A stretch of 37,783 nucleotides of DNA from Nanobdellota archaeon (GCA_023133595.1 JAGLWF010000012.1:1-37783); one strand, 5' to 3'. Positions 7,718 to 14,539 are shown, counted from the first letter of the stretch. Numbers and translations: made by a program. Notes: generated by a model not told the origin, from the sequence alone.

Positions 7718-8557
7718 ATGAACACATCACTTTTTGGGAAAAAAGATAATTTGAAGAACTTAATATTTATAATTTTAACAAAAGAATATCCTCTAAAAAT
7801 AATTCAATTAACTAATTATATTAAAAAAAGATATGCAAGATCAGTAACATTTCAAGGTGTACGATGCGCAATACTTGAGTTAATGAATGAAAATATATTA
7901 ATAAGAAATAAAAACAGTTATTCCATTAATAAAGAATGGGTGCTTGAGAACAAGAGATTTCTGGATAATCTTTATACTGATTTACAAAAGAAACCAATAA
8001 CTCCAAAAGGTGTTGATTCTATAACAGGTGAAATCTCTGTTTTTAATTTTAATTCTATAAATGAGCTGACGATTTTTTGGCAAGATATAATTTATGATTT
8101 GTTTAAACAAAAAACTGTCCTAAGAACACATTATCAAGCCGCACATCTTTGGGAAGGTTTGATACATTCAGATAGAGAAAAACGTCTTATGACTGCACTT
8201 AAAAAAAAGAAGATTAAAGCATTCATCTTAAGTACTGGCAGTTCTCCACTTGATAAGACTATAAAACTATTTTATACTAATCTAGGGGTAAAAGTATGTT
8301 TAAATCCGTCATTATCTTCTTTTGATAAAAGTTATTATGTTGGCGTTTATGGTGATTTAATAGTTCAGACAGAATATCCTAAAAAAGTAGTAATCGCACT
8401 TGATAAGTTTTTTAGACAGAACAAAACAATTGATAAATTAGATATTAATAAATTATTAAATATTGTTAATCAAAAAATCGAGTCAAAGTTGATTGTGATA
8501 AATAATTCTAAAATGGCTAAACAAATAAAAAACTCAATAAATTCTCAAATGTACTAA
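7718..8557 (+). CDS. Predicted winged-helix DNA-binding regulator
   Basis: Residues 15-75 look like a winged helix: a Leu-rich first helix, a helix-turn-helix around TFQGVRCAILELMNENIL, and a short wing ending NSYSINKEW. The remaining 200 residues form a mixed alpha/beta domain seen after archaeal winged helices, possibly ligand-sensing; I cannot name it. A GCTTTAAAAATAG box lies about 35 bp before the ATG. The gene is markedly more AT-rich than its neighbours (Ile, Lys and Asn dominate), which suggests recent transfer. Confidence 0.65.
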   Translation: MNTSLFGKKDNLKNLIFIILTKEYPLKIIQLTNYIKKRYARSVTFQGVRCAILELMNENILIRNKNSYSINKEWVLENKRFLDNLYTDLQKKPITPKGVDSITGEISVFNFNSINELTIFWQDIIYDLFKQKTVLRTHYQAAHLWEGLIHSDREKRLMTALKKKKIKAFILSTGSSPLDKTIKLFYTNLGVKVCLNPSLSSFDKSYYVGVYGDLIVQTEYPKKVVIALDKFFRQNKTIDKLDINKLLNIVNQKIESKLIVINNSKMAKQIKNSINSQMY

Positions 8558-8675
8558 ACAGGACTTTTAGTCCCACGGATATTCAGACTGCTACACAGAA
8601 TTGATTGGAACTGTGCTTTTACTATTAGGAGGTACTCTCAAAATAATATTATACTTGCTTTTCTTATAATCTTTT

Positions 8676-9065
8676 ATGGGCAATACTGTAATTGTCAAGG
8701 ATTCAAAAATACAAGGAAAAGGTGTTTTTGCAGCACGAGATTTCAAAAAAGGAGATATTGTATTAGAGTGGGGCAATTCTCTTATATTAACTCCGGAACA
8801 AGCTGAGAAAATACCAGATGAAGATAAAAAGTATATTTATTATGATGGAAACAAACGCGTTCTAGTAGACCCTCCTGCAAGATTTGTTAATCATTCATGC
8901 GATCCTAATACATTCATCCGCAATTTTTGTGGTATGGCAAAAAGGGATATTAAAAAAGGCGAAGAAATCACTGAGGACTATTCAAAAGAAAATAATCCTA
9001 ATTTTAGCATGGAATGTAATTGCGGAAGCAAAAACTGTAAAGGAATGCTCAAAACTGATTCTTAA
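8676..9065 (+). CDS. SET-domain protein lysine methyltransferase
   Basis: A minimal SET protein (129 residues) that would methylate lysine side chains using S-adenosylmethionine. The motifs are present: KGVFA (15-19), the SAM/pseudoknot motif RFVNHSCDPN (69-78), GEEITEDY (95-102) and a post-SET cluster CNC...C (114, 116, 121) that with Cys75 can bind zinc. The substrate is unknown. An archaeal SET protein from Methanosarcina methylates a chromatin protein, and a histone is encoded 4 kb away, but no linkage is shown. Its stop is directly followed by a tRNA-Ala 3'-end fragment. Confidence 0.9.
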   Translation: MGNTVIVKDSKIQGKGVFAARDFKKGDIVLEWGNSLILTPEQAEKIPDEDKKYIYYDGNKRVLVDPPARFVNHSCDPNTFIRNFCGMAKRDIKKGEEITEDYSKENNPNFSMECNCGSKNCKGMLKTDS

Positions 9066-9066
9066 A

Positions 9067-9087
9067 CATGGACCAGCCGGGAGTCGA
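9067..9087 (+). repeat. 21-bp copy of the tRNA-Ala 3' end (att-like), copy 4
   Basis: These 21 bp (CA followed by TGGACCAGCCGGGAGTCGA) match exactly 11865-11885, which is the 3' end of tRNA-Ala from the T-loop to the discriminator plus two flanking bases, in the same orientation. Homology stops abruptly at the next base. Unlike the other copies it has no D-arm part. A duplicated tRNA 3' end is the usual footprint of integration at a tRNA gene. Confidence 0.8.
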
Positions 9088-9129
9088 GGCATCAATAGAT
9101 TTAAATAATTAAACTAATATCCTACTACT

Positions 9130-9561
9130 ATGTCAAAATTTCTTTCGACATTGGATGGGAAAGTAACTATCAAGTCTTGTGCAGATTGGGAAGGATTCGG
9201 TCTTTCAGTATTACATGAAGAAAAAGGTAAAATAGATTATAAAGAGTTTTCATGGCATGAATATGGGATTTTACTAAGACAAGCATGGGAAGAGTATATA
9301 ACAAAAGGACAAAAACCAGAACTTGCAGGACATACCCTTTCTGATGACGGACTGGTGACAGAAACTCTACACTATATTGCTCCTAATTCTTTTACTCATC
9401 CTGCAGGACCTACATTGCCATCAGACCAGGAATCATTCATCTATTGGTTGAAATCACAGTCTCCGAGAATATCACAAATAATAAATGAACAGGCATTTGA
9501 TTTTCTTGATAGCGAATTAGATGTAATATTACGCATGAATTTAGAACGAAAAGATAAATAA
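9130..9561 (+). CDS. Hypothetical protein, 143 residues
   Basis: A soluble, acidic product with no recognised domain. The N-terminal half has an alternating pattern likely to be beta (KVTIKSCADWEGFGLSVL) and the second half is helical. A GATTTAAATA box lies about 37 bp before the ATG at 9130. It lies between two tRNA-derived repeat copies (9067 and 9590), as expected for an island cassette. Confidence 0.65.
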   Translation: MSKFLSTLDGKVTIKSCADWEGFGLSVLHEEKGKIDYKEFSWHEYGILLRQAWEEYITKGQKPELAGHTLSDDGLVTETLHYIAPNSFTHPAGPTLPSDQESFIYWLKSQSPRISQIINEQAFDFLDSELDVILRMNLERKDK

Positions 9562-9589
9562 GTTTTTATTTCTTAAAATTTGATAATAA

Positions 9590-9634
9590 TGGACCAGCCG
9601 ACCATTAGACCTTTTTGGAACCCTGAAGGACAAT
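9590..9634 (+). repeat. tRNA-Ala-derived repeat, copy 5
   Basis: The core TGGACCAGCCGACCATTAGACC (9590-9611) is an exact fusion of tRNA-Ala positions 11867-11877 and 11938-11948. It is followed by the common TTTTTGGAACCCTGAAGGACAA segment and then stops. It lies between convergent genes. Confidence 0.85.
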
Positions 9635-9648
9635 AGAATCAGCAACAA

Positions 9649-10032
9649 TTAAGCAGTCGCACAGACTAATTCAGAATTTGGCAATGGTTCTCTCAAAGAT
9701 TCCATAATAATTGGATTCTTTTCGATGATTTGATTTCTAACTTTTATTTGGAACATTAATCTTATTTCTAAACGTCCTTCAAAAACTGTCGCCTGGAACT
9801 GCCATTTTGGGATATTTACTAGAACTTGTTTAGTAACCCTTAAAAATTTTGAAGCTTCAAAGATTTGGATTCCTGTTATAAATCCTTCAGAATCAATATC
9901 TAATGTAATATTATCTATTTCTATTGATTTAACATACTCTCTATCTTTAGTCTTGAAAAAAAGGATATCATGCTTTAGGTCATAATCTGCTTCTCCTTTT
10001 CCTTTCAATGTTTTCATCTTTTGCATCTTCAT
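9649..10032 (-). CDS. DUF2283-domain protein, probable antitoxin
   Basis: Residues 17-64 match the DUF2283 pattern: a short beta-rich domain with YD...DIL, a central beta hairpin (ITLDIDSEGFITGIQI) and FEASKFL. DUF2283 proteins are typically encoded next to DUF4258/RelE-fold toxins and act as their antitoxins. Here the upstream partner is such a protein, and the two overlap as ATGA (10029-10032). The C-terminal 60 residues are an extension of unknown role. The toxin-first order is atypical but known for type II systems. Confidence 0.75.
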   Translation of the reverse strand: MKMQKMKTLKGKGEADYDLKHDILFFKTKDREYVKSIEIDNITLDIDSEGFITGIQIFEASKFLRVTKQVLVNIPKWQFQATVFEGRLEIRLMFQIKVRNQIIEKNPIIMESLREPLPNSELVCATA

Positions 10033-10367
10033 AACCTTGGGACTTGATATTTATCCAATATCATAAAAGTTACAACCTCAATCTTTTGAGGTATAATATC
10101 AAGTGCTATCCTTATGATCTTATTTTCTTTGAATTTATAAAATGTTGCATAATTTCCATTAAATTGTATCCCAACCAGTAATGGGGTTGATTCCAGTAGT
10201 ATCCTTTTAATATCCTCAGATTTAAAAATCTTTCTCTGTTTTTCACTCAATCTAAAGAAAGTATGTTTGGTGCATTCTATTTGATCTTTTGTATAATGTC
10301 TAATCCTTTCTAAAAATGTCTCTATTTCTTCCTTTTTCTCTATCCTATGTCCTTTAATCATCTGCAA
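10029..10367 (-). CDS. DUF4258-type (RelE/ParE-fold) putative toxin
   Basis: The 112-residue protein has the DUF4258 layout: a His/Arg helix near the start of the domain (KHTFFRLSEKQR), a helix ending in a turn before the strand set, then strands containing YATFYKFKENKIIRIALDI. Family members are RelE-superfamily toxins, predicted mRNA interferases. The partner DUF2283 gene overlaps by four bases, so translation is coupled. Catalytic residues of this subfamily are poorly defined, so activity is an inference from family and context. Confidence 0.7.
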   Translation of the reverse strand: MQMIKGHRIEKKEEIETFLERIRHYTKDQIECTKHTFFRLSEKQRKIFKSEDIKRILLESTPLLVGIQFNGNYATFYKFKENKIIRIALDIIPQKIEVVTFMILDKYQVPRL

Positions 10368-10453
10368 GAAACAATCATATTTGATTTATAAATCTACCTG
10401 CAATCATTTTAGAACTATTATAATTTGTCCTTCGAAGTCACAAGAATATCGAC

Positions 10454-10500
10454 TGGACCAGCCGACCATTAGACTTTTTTGGCATTTTGGAGTAACAAAG
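10454..10500 (+). repeat. tRNA-Ala-derived repeat, copy 6
   Basis: The core at 10454-10475 differs by one base from the exact tRNA-Ala fusion. It is followed by TTTTTTGGCATTTTGGAGTAACAAA, as in copy 3. The flanks CTTCGAAG...GAATATCG and CGATATTCGGCGAAG form an imperfect inverted repeat around it (about 10430-10517). It lies upstream of the toxin gene and beyond the lipoprotein stop; nothing else is visible in the 10368-10550 gap. Confidence 0.75.
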
Positions 10501-10550
10501 TGCGATATTCGGCGAAGCTGAAAAAAGAATAAAAAAAGAAAGAAAATTAG

Positions 10551-11063
10551 TTAATAGCCAGAGATTGTACAAGCTCCAGTATCCATTGCTTCTTGAAATG
10601 GGTTTTCAACTTCTTCACCATCTATTGTGTATGTGGTTTCAGTCTCTCCACTTCCAATATCTATCTTAGCTGATGTTCCTGCTGATTCTGCAGCAGCAAC
10701 ATCTCTATGATATTGTGCAACAGCTTTTCTTAGACTTTCTGAATACTCGCAATCCATTCTTCCATTATTTGGCATTTCTTCAGTGTATTGGCATTTGCCA
10801 TTGACTAATCCTACAATCTTCTTTTCCATCATTTCACCAGTAAAGGGATGCTCAAATTCACATGAGAATGCTTCACAAGCATCAAGTTTGTTAGGAAAAG
10901 CATCACAACCAGATAATTCAGCTTCTGCTGGTTGTTCCTCTTGAACTTGTTCAGTAGGAACTTCTTGTTGTTGTGTTGATTGAGCTTCTTTTTGTCCACA
11001 TCCGCTAATTACAAGGACTGACAATAAAGCTATACACAATAAAATTATTCTTTTTTGTTTCAT
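10551..11063 (-). CDS. Cys-rich lipoprotein of unknown function
   Basis: The N-terminus is a lipoprotein signal: basic start, hydrophobic core and lipobox VISGC with Cys22, followed by a Gln/Glu-rich linker. The mature domain has about seven Cys (for example GCDAF, DACEAFSCEF, KCQY, DCEY, GACTI), probably disulfide-bonded outside the cell. The ATG at 11061-11063 is preceded by AGGAGGA. Flanked by repeat copies 6 and 7. The family is not recognised. Confidence 0.8.
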   Translation of the reverse strand: MKQKRIILLCIALLSVLVISGCGQKEAQSTQQQEVPTEQVQEEQPAEAELSGCDAFPNKLDACEAFSCEFEHPFTGEMMEKKIVGLVNGKCQYTEEMPNNGRMDCEYSESLRKAVAQYHRDVAAAESAGTSAKIDIGSGETETTYTIDGEEVENPFQEAMDTGACTISGY

Positions 11064-11173
11064 TATATTTTCCTCCTATTTTTAGATACGCCAAAGCACT
11101 ATTATATATCTCAACTTTTTTTATTTTTAAATAATATTTATAAGGGATTTAATAAAGGTTTCTCTTATTTAAC

Positions 11174-11269
11174 ATGGACCAGCCGACCATTGGACCCTTT
11201 TGGAACCCTGAAGGACAAAAATATGGTTCCTGAGAGCTATAAAAACAGCAGGGGACCCAAAAAGGTACC
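11174..11269 (+). repeat. tRNA-Ala-derived repeat, copy 7 (nearly identical to copy 2)
   Basis: These 96 bp match copy 2 except for one A. Order: core (11175-11196), GGAACC/GGTTCC pair, CTATAAAAAC, GGGGACCC, GGTACC. A second GTTCCTGAAGGACAAAAT segment follows at about 11305-11322. The near-identity of two copies 6 kb apart points to recent spread or gene conversion. Confidence 0.85.
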
Positions 11270-11351
11270 CAGAAAAGATTGAAAAGGTTGGGTTTTAGTG
11301 CAACGTTCCTGAAGGACAAAATCCACTAAGGGCTAGGACGCAATAGAAAAA

Positions 11352-11504
11352 TTATTTTTTCTTTTTAGAAGTTTTTCTTTTTGAGGTTTTACCTCTCTTA
11401 AAAATAGAGCAGGTTTTGTACTTCTGCATCTTAATATCATACTTCTTATTACACTTTTTTTTATTTAACGTGCAAATTCCCTTTTTTAATTTTGGGCAGA
11501 CCAT
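11352..11504 (-). CDS. Small Cys/Lys-rich protein, 50 residues
   Basis: A short frame from the ATG at 11502-11504 to the TAA at 11352-11354. It begins MVCPKLKKGICTLNKKKC, then has one more Cys (KTCSIF), and ends in a very basic tail (KRKTSKKKK). The spacing CX7CX6C plus a later Cys suggests a small zinc- or nucleic-acid-binding protein. The ordered Cys pattern and basic tail argue against a chance frame. It lies directly downstream of the putative structured RNA on the same strand. Confidence 0.5.
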   Translation of the reverse strand: MVCPKLKKGICTLNKKKCNKKYDIKMQKYKTCSIFKRGKTSKRKTSKKKK

Positions 11505-11527
11505 TTTATCATTCCATTAAATACCAT

Positions 11528-11757
11528 AGTGCCAACAATCTGGACTCGGTAAAAGGCATCACAAGCATAACCAAATCGAACCTAACTTTAAGTTTAGCTA
11601 GTAAACATCCTTTAGTACCACAACTTTGATCTTAGTAGGAAATAAGTTTCATTTGATGAGGTATAGTCCAGTCATCAAATTACTGGCCAAAATCCTACCA
11701 GTGGAAAGTTACGACACACCCTTTTCAAGGGCAACCGAACTGTCCTATATTGGCACT
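11528..11757 (-). ncRNA. Putative 230-nt structured RNA, family unassigned
   Basis: The ends pair perfectly: TAGTGCCAA at 11527-11535 and TTGGCACTA at 11750-11758. Inside, on the minus strand, are a CCCTT-GAA-AAGGG hairpin within a GACA...TGTC stem, and a 9-bp hairpin ATTTGATGA...TCATCAAAT. GTAGGA and TCCTAC can also pair. A TATA box (11781-11790) lies about 28 bp upstream of the minus-strand 5' end. No ORF spans it. I looked for RNase P, SRP and box C/D signatures and found none that convince, so the family is open. Confidence 0.55.
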
Positions 11758-11780
11758 AAATAACTATAATCTTAAGGGGC

Positions 11781-11790
11781 ATATAAATAT
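11781..11790 (-). promoter_or_regulatory. TATA box for the putative structured RNA
   Basis: ATATTTATAT on the minus strand, centred about 28 bp before the first base of the terminal stem at 11757, the usual archaeal box A distance to a transcription start. Confidence 0.5.
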
Positions 11791-11866
11791 TTTTGTTCAT
11801 TGAAAAATAGTAAAAGCGCTCGAGCGATTGAAACTAACTACTATTAAACACACTTCATTTAAAGCA

Positions 11867-11956
11867 TGGACCAGCCGGGAGTCGAACCCGGAGTCTCGCC
11901 CTTTTTGGTGATAAAATCATAGCCAAGGGCGCGTCCTACCATTAGACCACTGGCCC
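11867..11956 (-). tRNA. tRNA-Ala (GGC) with an 18-nt intron
   Basis: Acceptor GGGCCAG (5' end 11956) pairs with CTGGTCC, with the Ala identity pair G3:U70 and A73 at 11867. D-arm, anticodon stem CGCCC/GGGCG and T-arm CCGGG-TTCGACT-CCCGG are intact. The anticodon loop is TTGGCTA after removal of an 18-nt intron (11903-11920) at 37/38, which has a textbook bulge-helix-bulge: bulge CTA, helix TTGG/CCAA, bulge AAA, and an outer TGAT/ATCA hairpin. Mature length is 72 nt. U37 is unusual. This gene closes the accessory island, and its 3' end recurs inside it. Confidence 0.93.
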
Positions 11957-11987
11957 GTTGTGCATGAAAAGAGGGGTATTATAGTAC

Positions 11988-12086
11988 GTGCATAGCACGC
12001 TACGTTTATTCATTAAATCTTATGATTAAACCGAGTCTATGCTTCTTGATTGTTTGCTCTAAAGACTACGCTAGGTGCTATGCGCA
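11988..12086. repeat. 96-bp inverted-repeat element, copy A
   Basis: It begins GTGCATAGCACGCTACG and ends GCTAGGTGCTATGCGCA; the ends are inverted repeats of about 11 bp. The interior shares ATTAAACCGAGTCT and CTTGATTGTTT with the other copies. It lies between the divergent tRNA-Ala and the 12134 gene. Confidence 0.8.
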
Positions 12087-12133
12087 TATGTATTATAAAA
12101 AAGTTTTTATAGATAGTTCGATTCTGTCTGGGT

Positions 12134-12658
12134 ATGGCACTGAATCTATACATATCACAGATACCGTTTGAGAGCTTCTCAGGAGATTTTGTGGACTTTC
12201 GTTTTGATATCAACCAATACTCGAACAATATTATGTTTCTTCCGAACATGAAGAGAGAATTCCCTTTTTACCGTTTCTGGATGCATTGTTTACTGCCTTA
12301 CATCAAACAGTTTCATTCGAACCTTTATGATATGTTCTATCAGCTATCTCTGATGTGTGCAGAGGAAGATGTGATGCTGAGGAAGGGAAACAAATTGTCT
12401 GAATTGACATATACTTTTCTGAAGGAAAATAATATCAAAGGTTTTCTCATCCACAAGCAGGTTGAAGAATTTGTGCATGCACTAAATAACTTACAGATCT
12501 GCAAGGCAGAGATTGTGAAGTATGTCAAGGAAAATGTTGAGAAAGATCTGGTGCCGACTGCGAAATACTATCTCTACAACCAGAATTTATTAGAAGAATT
12601 GCACAGGTATGCTATGCAGACAGATGAAGGCGAGTTTCTGGTGTTCTGGGAGGAATAA
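12134..12658 (+). CDS. Hypothetical protein, 174 residues
   Basis: A soluble, largely helical protein rich in Phe, Tyr and Leu (FPFYRFWMHCLLPYIKQF). No signal peptide, confident membrane span or known motif. A GTTTTTATAG box lies about 30 bp upstream of the ATG. It begins the group of genes leading to the histone, separated by about 95 bp from the next gene, which has its own TATA box. I do not recognise a family. Confidence 0.65.
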   Translation: MALNLYISQIPFESFSGDFVDFRFDINQYSNNIMFLPNMKREFPFYRFWMHCLLPYIKQFHSNLYDMFYQLSLMCAEEDVMLRKGNKLSELTYTFLKENNIKGFLIHKQVEEFVHALNNLQICKAEIVKYVKENVEKDLVPTAKYYLYNQNLLEELHRYAMQTDEGEFLVFWEE

Positions 12659-12754
12659 CTCCAGAGTAATTACTAGGATTACCACCCAACCAGTATACAC
12701 ATTGGTATCCAGGGGTATTTTGTAGATAATTTTATATATTAATTTGGTCAAAGT

Positions 12755-13159
12755 ATGTTTATGGTTATCCTTTTTGACAGATTCAACCTGCCAGATGATA
12801 TTTTCGAAGTTGTATTTCCTACTGAACGGCAGAGGGTTGTTGCTAAACTGCTTCTCAAGAGAATGCAGGATAATGATGGTGTGATCGGAAAGACAGAGAT
12901 GTCGTTGTTTGCAACAAAACTGCACGACGGTGAACTGGTCGACAATAGGGAGGATCTTGATCCTTTCAAGCGTTCGGAAAAACCTCAGATTTCTTACAAC
13001 AAAAGACAATTTTATGATCGGATCCTAACACCGATGAAAAGTATGGGAATGATTGAGTACGATCTCTACAAAAAAGTTTATAAAGTCTCAGACAAATTCA
13101 ATAAACTGATGATAAGGGTCGGGCTGTTATGGCTCAGGCAATTGAAAAAGAGGTGGTAA
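12755..13159 (+). CDS. Hypothetical protein upstream of the histone gene, possibly winged-helix
   Basis: A basic 134-residue protein. The middle (KRQFYDRILTPMKSMGMIEYDLYKKVYKVSDKF) looks like the end of a winged helix: recognition helix then a short wing. The DNA-binding reading is tentative. The first ATG is at 12755; a second at 12761 sits at a better distance (about 26 bp) from the TTTTATATATT box and may be the true start. Its stop is one base before the histone start and its last codons contain the histone Shine-Dalgarno, so the two are coupled. Confidence 0.65.
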   Translation: MFMVILFDRFNLPDDIFEVVFPTERQRVVAKLLLKRMQDNDGVIGKTEMSLFATKLHDGELVDNREDLDPFKRSEKPQISYNKRQFYDRILTPMKSMGMIEYDLYKKVYKVSDKFNKLMIRVGLLWLRQLKKRW

Positions 13160-13160
13160 T

Positions 13161-13376
13161 TTGGCAAAACGTTCTACAATGGTTCCGCGTGCACCAGCTG
13201 CGCGTATGCTGAACAATGCAGGGGCTGATCGTGTGAGTGATAGTGCAGCTGCAGCATTCGCTGAAAAGCTTGAAGAATATGCCATGAAGATCGCAGAAAA
13301 ATCTGTTGACATTGCCAAACACTCTGGCCGGAAGACTGTAAAAGCTGGAGACATCAAGCTCGCCAAAAGAACCTAA
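13161..13376 (+). CDS. Archaeal histone (HMf-like)
   Basis: A single histone fold of 71 residues, the usual size for archaeal histones, which dimerise and wrap DNA. The N-terminal PRAPAARMLNNAGADRVSD is helix 1 with the first DNA-contact loop; the long central helix follows; SGRKTVKAGDIKLAKR is the second loop and helix 3. The start is TTG: GAGGTGG lies five or so bases before it, inside the end of the upstream gene. A later ATG (Met7) would remove conserved basic residues. It is followed after one base by a membrane-protein gene. Confidence 0.95.
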   Translation: MAKRSTMVPRAPAARMLNNAGADRVSDSAAAAFAEKLEEYAMKIAEKSVDIAKHSGRKTVKAGDIKLAKRT

Positions 13377-13377
13377 G

Positions 13378-13947
13378 ATGGCAAAAAAAAGAGGAAGTGG
13401 TTCTGTTATCACCAAATTAAATAAAATAGATACAAGAATTTCTAGAGTAGAGAGACTATTAGGAAAAGTTTACAGAAAAGAGAAAGAGATCATGAAAGAA
13501 GAAAAAGTCATAGAGAAGAAAGAGAAAAAGATCGGAAAACAGATCAAATCTTTGAAAGGGTTTTTCTTCAAGCGCGGTTATATGATGGAGTTGATCCGTG
13601 GGACAGCAGGTGCATTCCTTGGTGTGGGAATTGGACAAAAGCTGATAAGCAGTGCAAGCCTGGCAGAAACATTATCGTGGTCAAACATCATCGGCATCCT
13701 GGTATTCATACTTCTTATCTCAGGTTTGCTTCTATACAAGAATGAAAAGATATACCTGAAGAAAAAAGCGCACGTCTTTGTCTTCAGGAGACTCGGTGAA
13801 CTGTATACAATCAGTATCCTGATGGAACTTCTAGGACTGGCATTGTTCGCTGCATGGCCAGGATGGAATATTATTTTAATTAAGACCCTAATCGTTGGAT
13901 CGTATGCAGCCATGAGCGGTGCTGTTAGTTTCAGTATATTGGATTAG
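13378..13947 (+). CDS. Membrane protein with N-terminal coiled coil (DUF2391-like)
   Basis: Residues 1-60 are a highly charged coiled coil (KEKEIMKEEKVIEKKEKKIG), followed by about four membrane segments (roughly 70-90, 100-120, 145-160, 165-185) with small residues such as GTAGAFLGVGIG and AMSGAVSFSILD. The membrane part resembles the DUF2391 family of integral membrane proteins of unknown function; this is recognition by eye. It starts two bases after the histone stop, so it is probably co-transcribed. Confidence 0.7.
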   Translation: MAKKRGSGSVITKLNKIDTRISRVERLLGKVYRKEKEIMKEEKVIEKKEKKIGKQIKSLKGFFFKRGYMMELIRGTAGAFLGVGIGQKLISSASLAETLSWSNIIGILVFILLISGLLLYKNEKIYLKKKAHVFVFRRLGELYTISILMELLGLALFAAWPGWNIILIKTLIVGSYAAMSGAVSFSILD

Positions 13948-13953
13948 AAATAA

Positions 13954-14460
13954 TTATTTCATTGCTCTTTTTTTCATCTCTTCTGCTTGTTTCTGTTTCA
14001 TTATTGCTTTCAGTTCCTCGATCTTTGCTTTCTTTGCCTGCTCTACAGCTTCTTTTTCTTTCTGCGAGATCTCTCTCTTCTCTGCTTTCATCGCATGCTT
14101 TGCTGCACGCTCTAATTCCTTCAGGACAAGGTCGTACTCGTGCAGGAATTCATGGACATCTTCTGCTTCGTCCTTGAATGGGATATTCTCAAAAGCTTCA
14201 TCCATATGGTTCAGGAGTTCGACAAAAGCTTCGTGCTTATGCAGCAGGCTGTGCGCTCTTTGCTTGATAGCTCCTGGAATTTCAGCATCACTGCGCTCAA
14301 TATCAGCCAGGTGCTCAGAAATCTTGTCAGCCTCTTTTATTGCTTTTGAGCGGACATTCTGCACAACATGACGCACTCTTGCGCGCGCAGCATTGTCTGT
14401 ATGTATGACCTGGATCAGGCTTGTGATGAACAATTTCAGTTCTGATGCTGCAAAACCCAT
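13954..14460 (-). CDS. Coiled-coil hypothetical protein, 168 residues
   Basis: The start is taken at MGFAASELKLF (14458-14460), because a TTTTTATATC box sits 25-30 bp upstream, implying a leaderless message; a longer frame to 14595 would read through that promoter. The protein is almost entirely helical, with His-rich heptads in the middle and a Lys/Glu/Ala-rich coiled coil at the C-terminus. The family is unknown. It is convergent with the membrane-protein gene, six bases apart. Confidence 0.7.
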   Translation of the reverse strand: MGFAASELKLFITSLIQVIHTDNAARARVRHVVQNVRSKAIKEADKISEHLADIERSDAEIPGAIKQRAHSLLHKHEAFVELLNHMDEAFENIPFKDEAEDVHEFLHEYDLVLKELERAAKHAMKAEKREISQKEKEAVEQAKKAKIEELKAIMKQKQAEEMKKRAMK

Positions 14461-14539
14461 ACTATGCTGCAGAAATTGATGATATAAAAATGTTTCCTTA
14501 TGGCCATTGCTGCCAAGTGTAGCCTTTTTACTTTTTGTG

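Noticed and set aside
4502-11269. CRISPR array made of the repeated units
   Set aside because: Units are about 0.5-3 kb apart with genes between them, are not regularly spaced, vary in length, and no cas gene is present.
11055-11282. Plus-strand 75-residue frame across repeat copy 7 (and the equivalent minus-strand frames over copy 2)
   Set aside because: It runs through the intergenic repeat and the promoter of the lipoprotein gene, has no ribosome binding site, and its counterpart in copy 2 is broken by other flanks.
11527-11758. RNase P RNA or SRP RNA
   Set aside because: I looked on both strands for the conserved GAGGAAAGUC/ACAGAA core of RNase P and the GGAAG...GCAG loop of SRP helix 8 and found neither. 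Left as unassigned; a covariance search would decide.
13919-14371. Plus-strand Ser/Phe-rich frame of 150 codons
   Set aside because: It is the complement of the Lys/Glu-rich coiled-coil gene 13954-14460, a usual shadow pattern.
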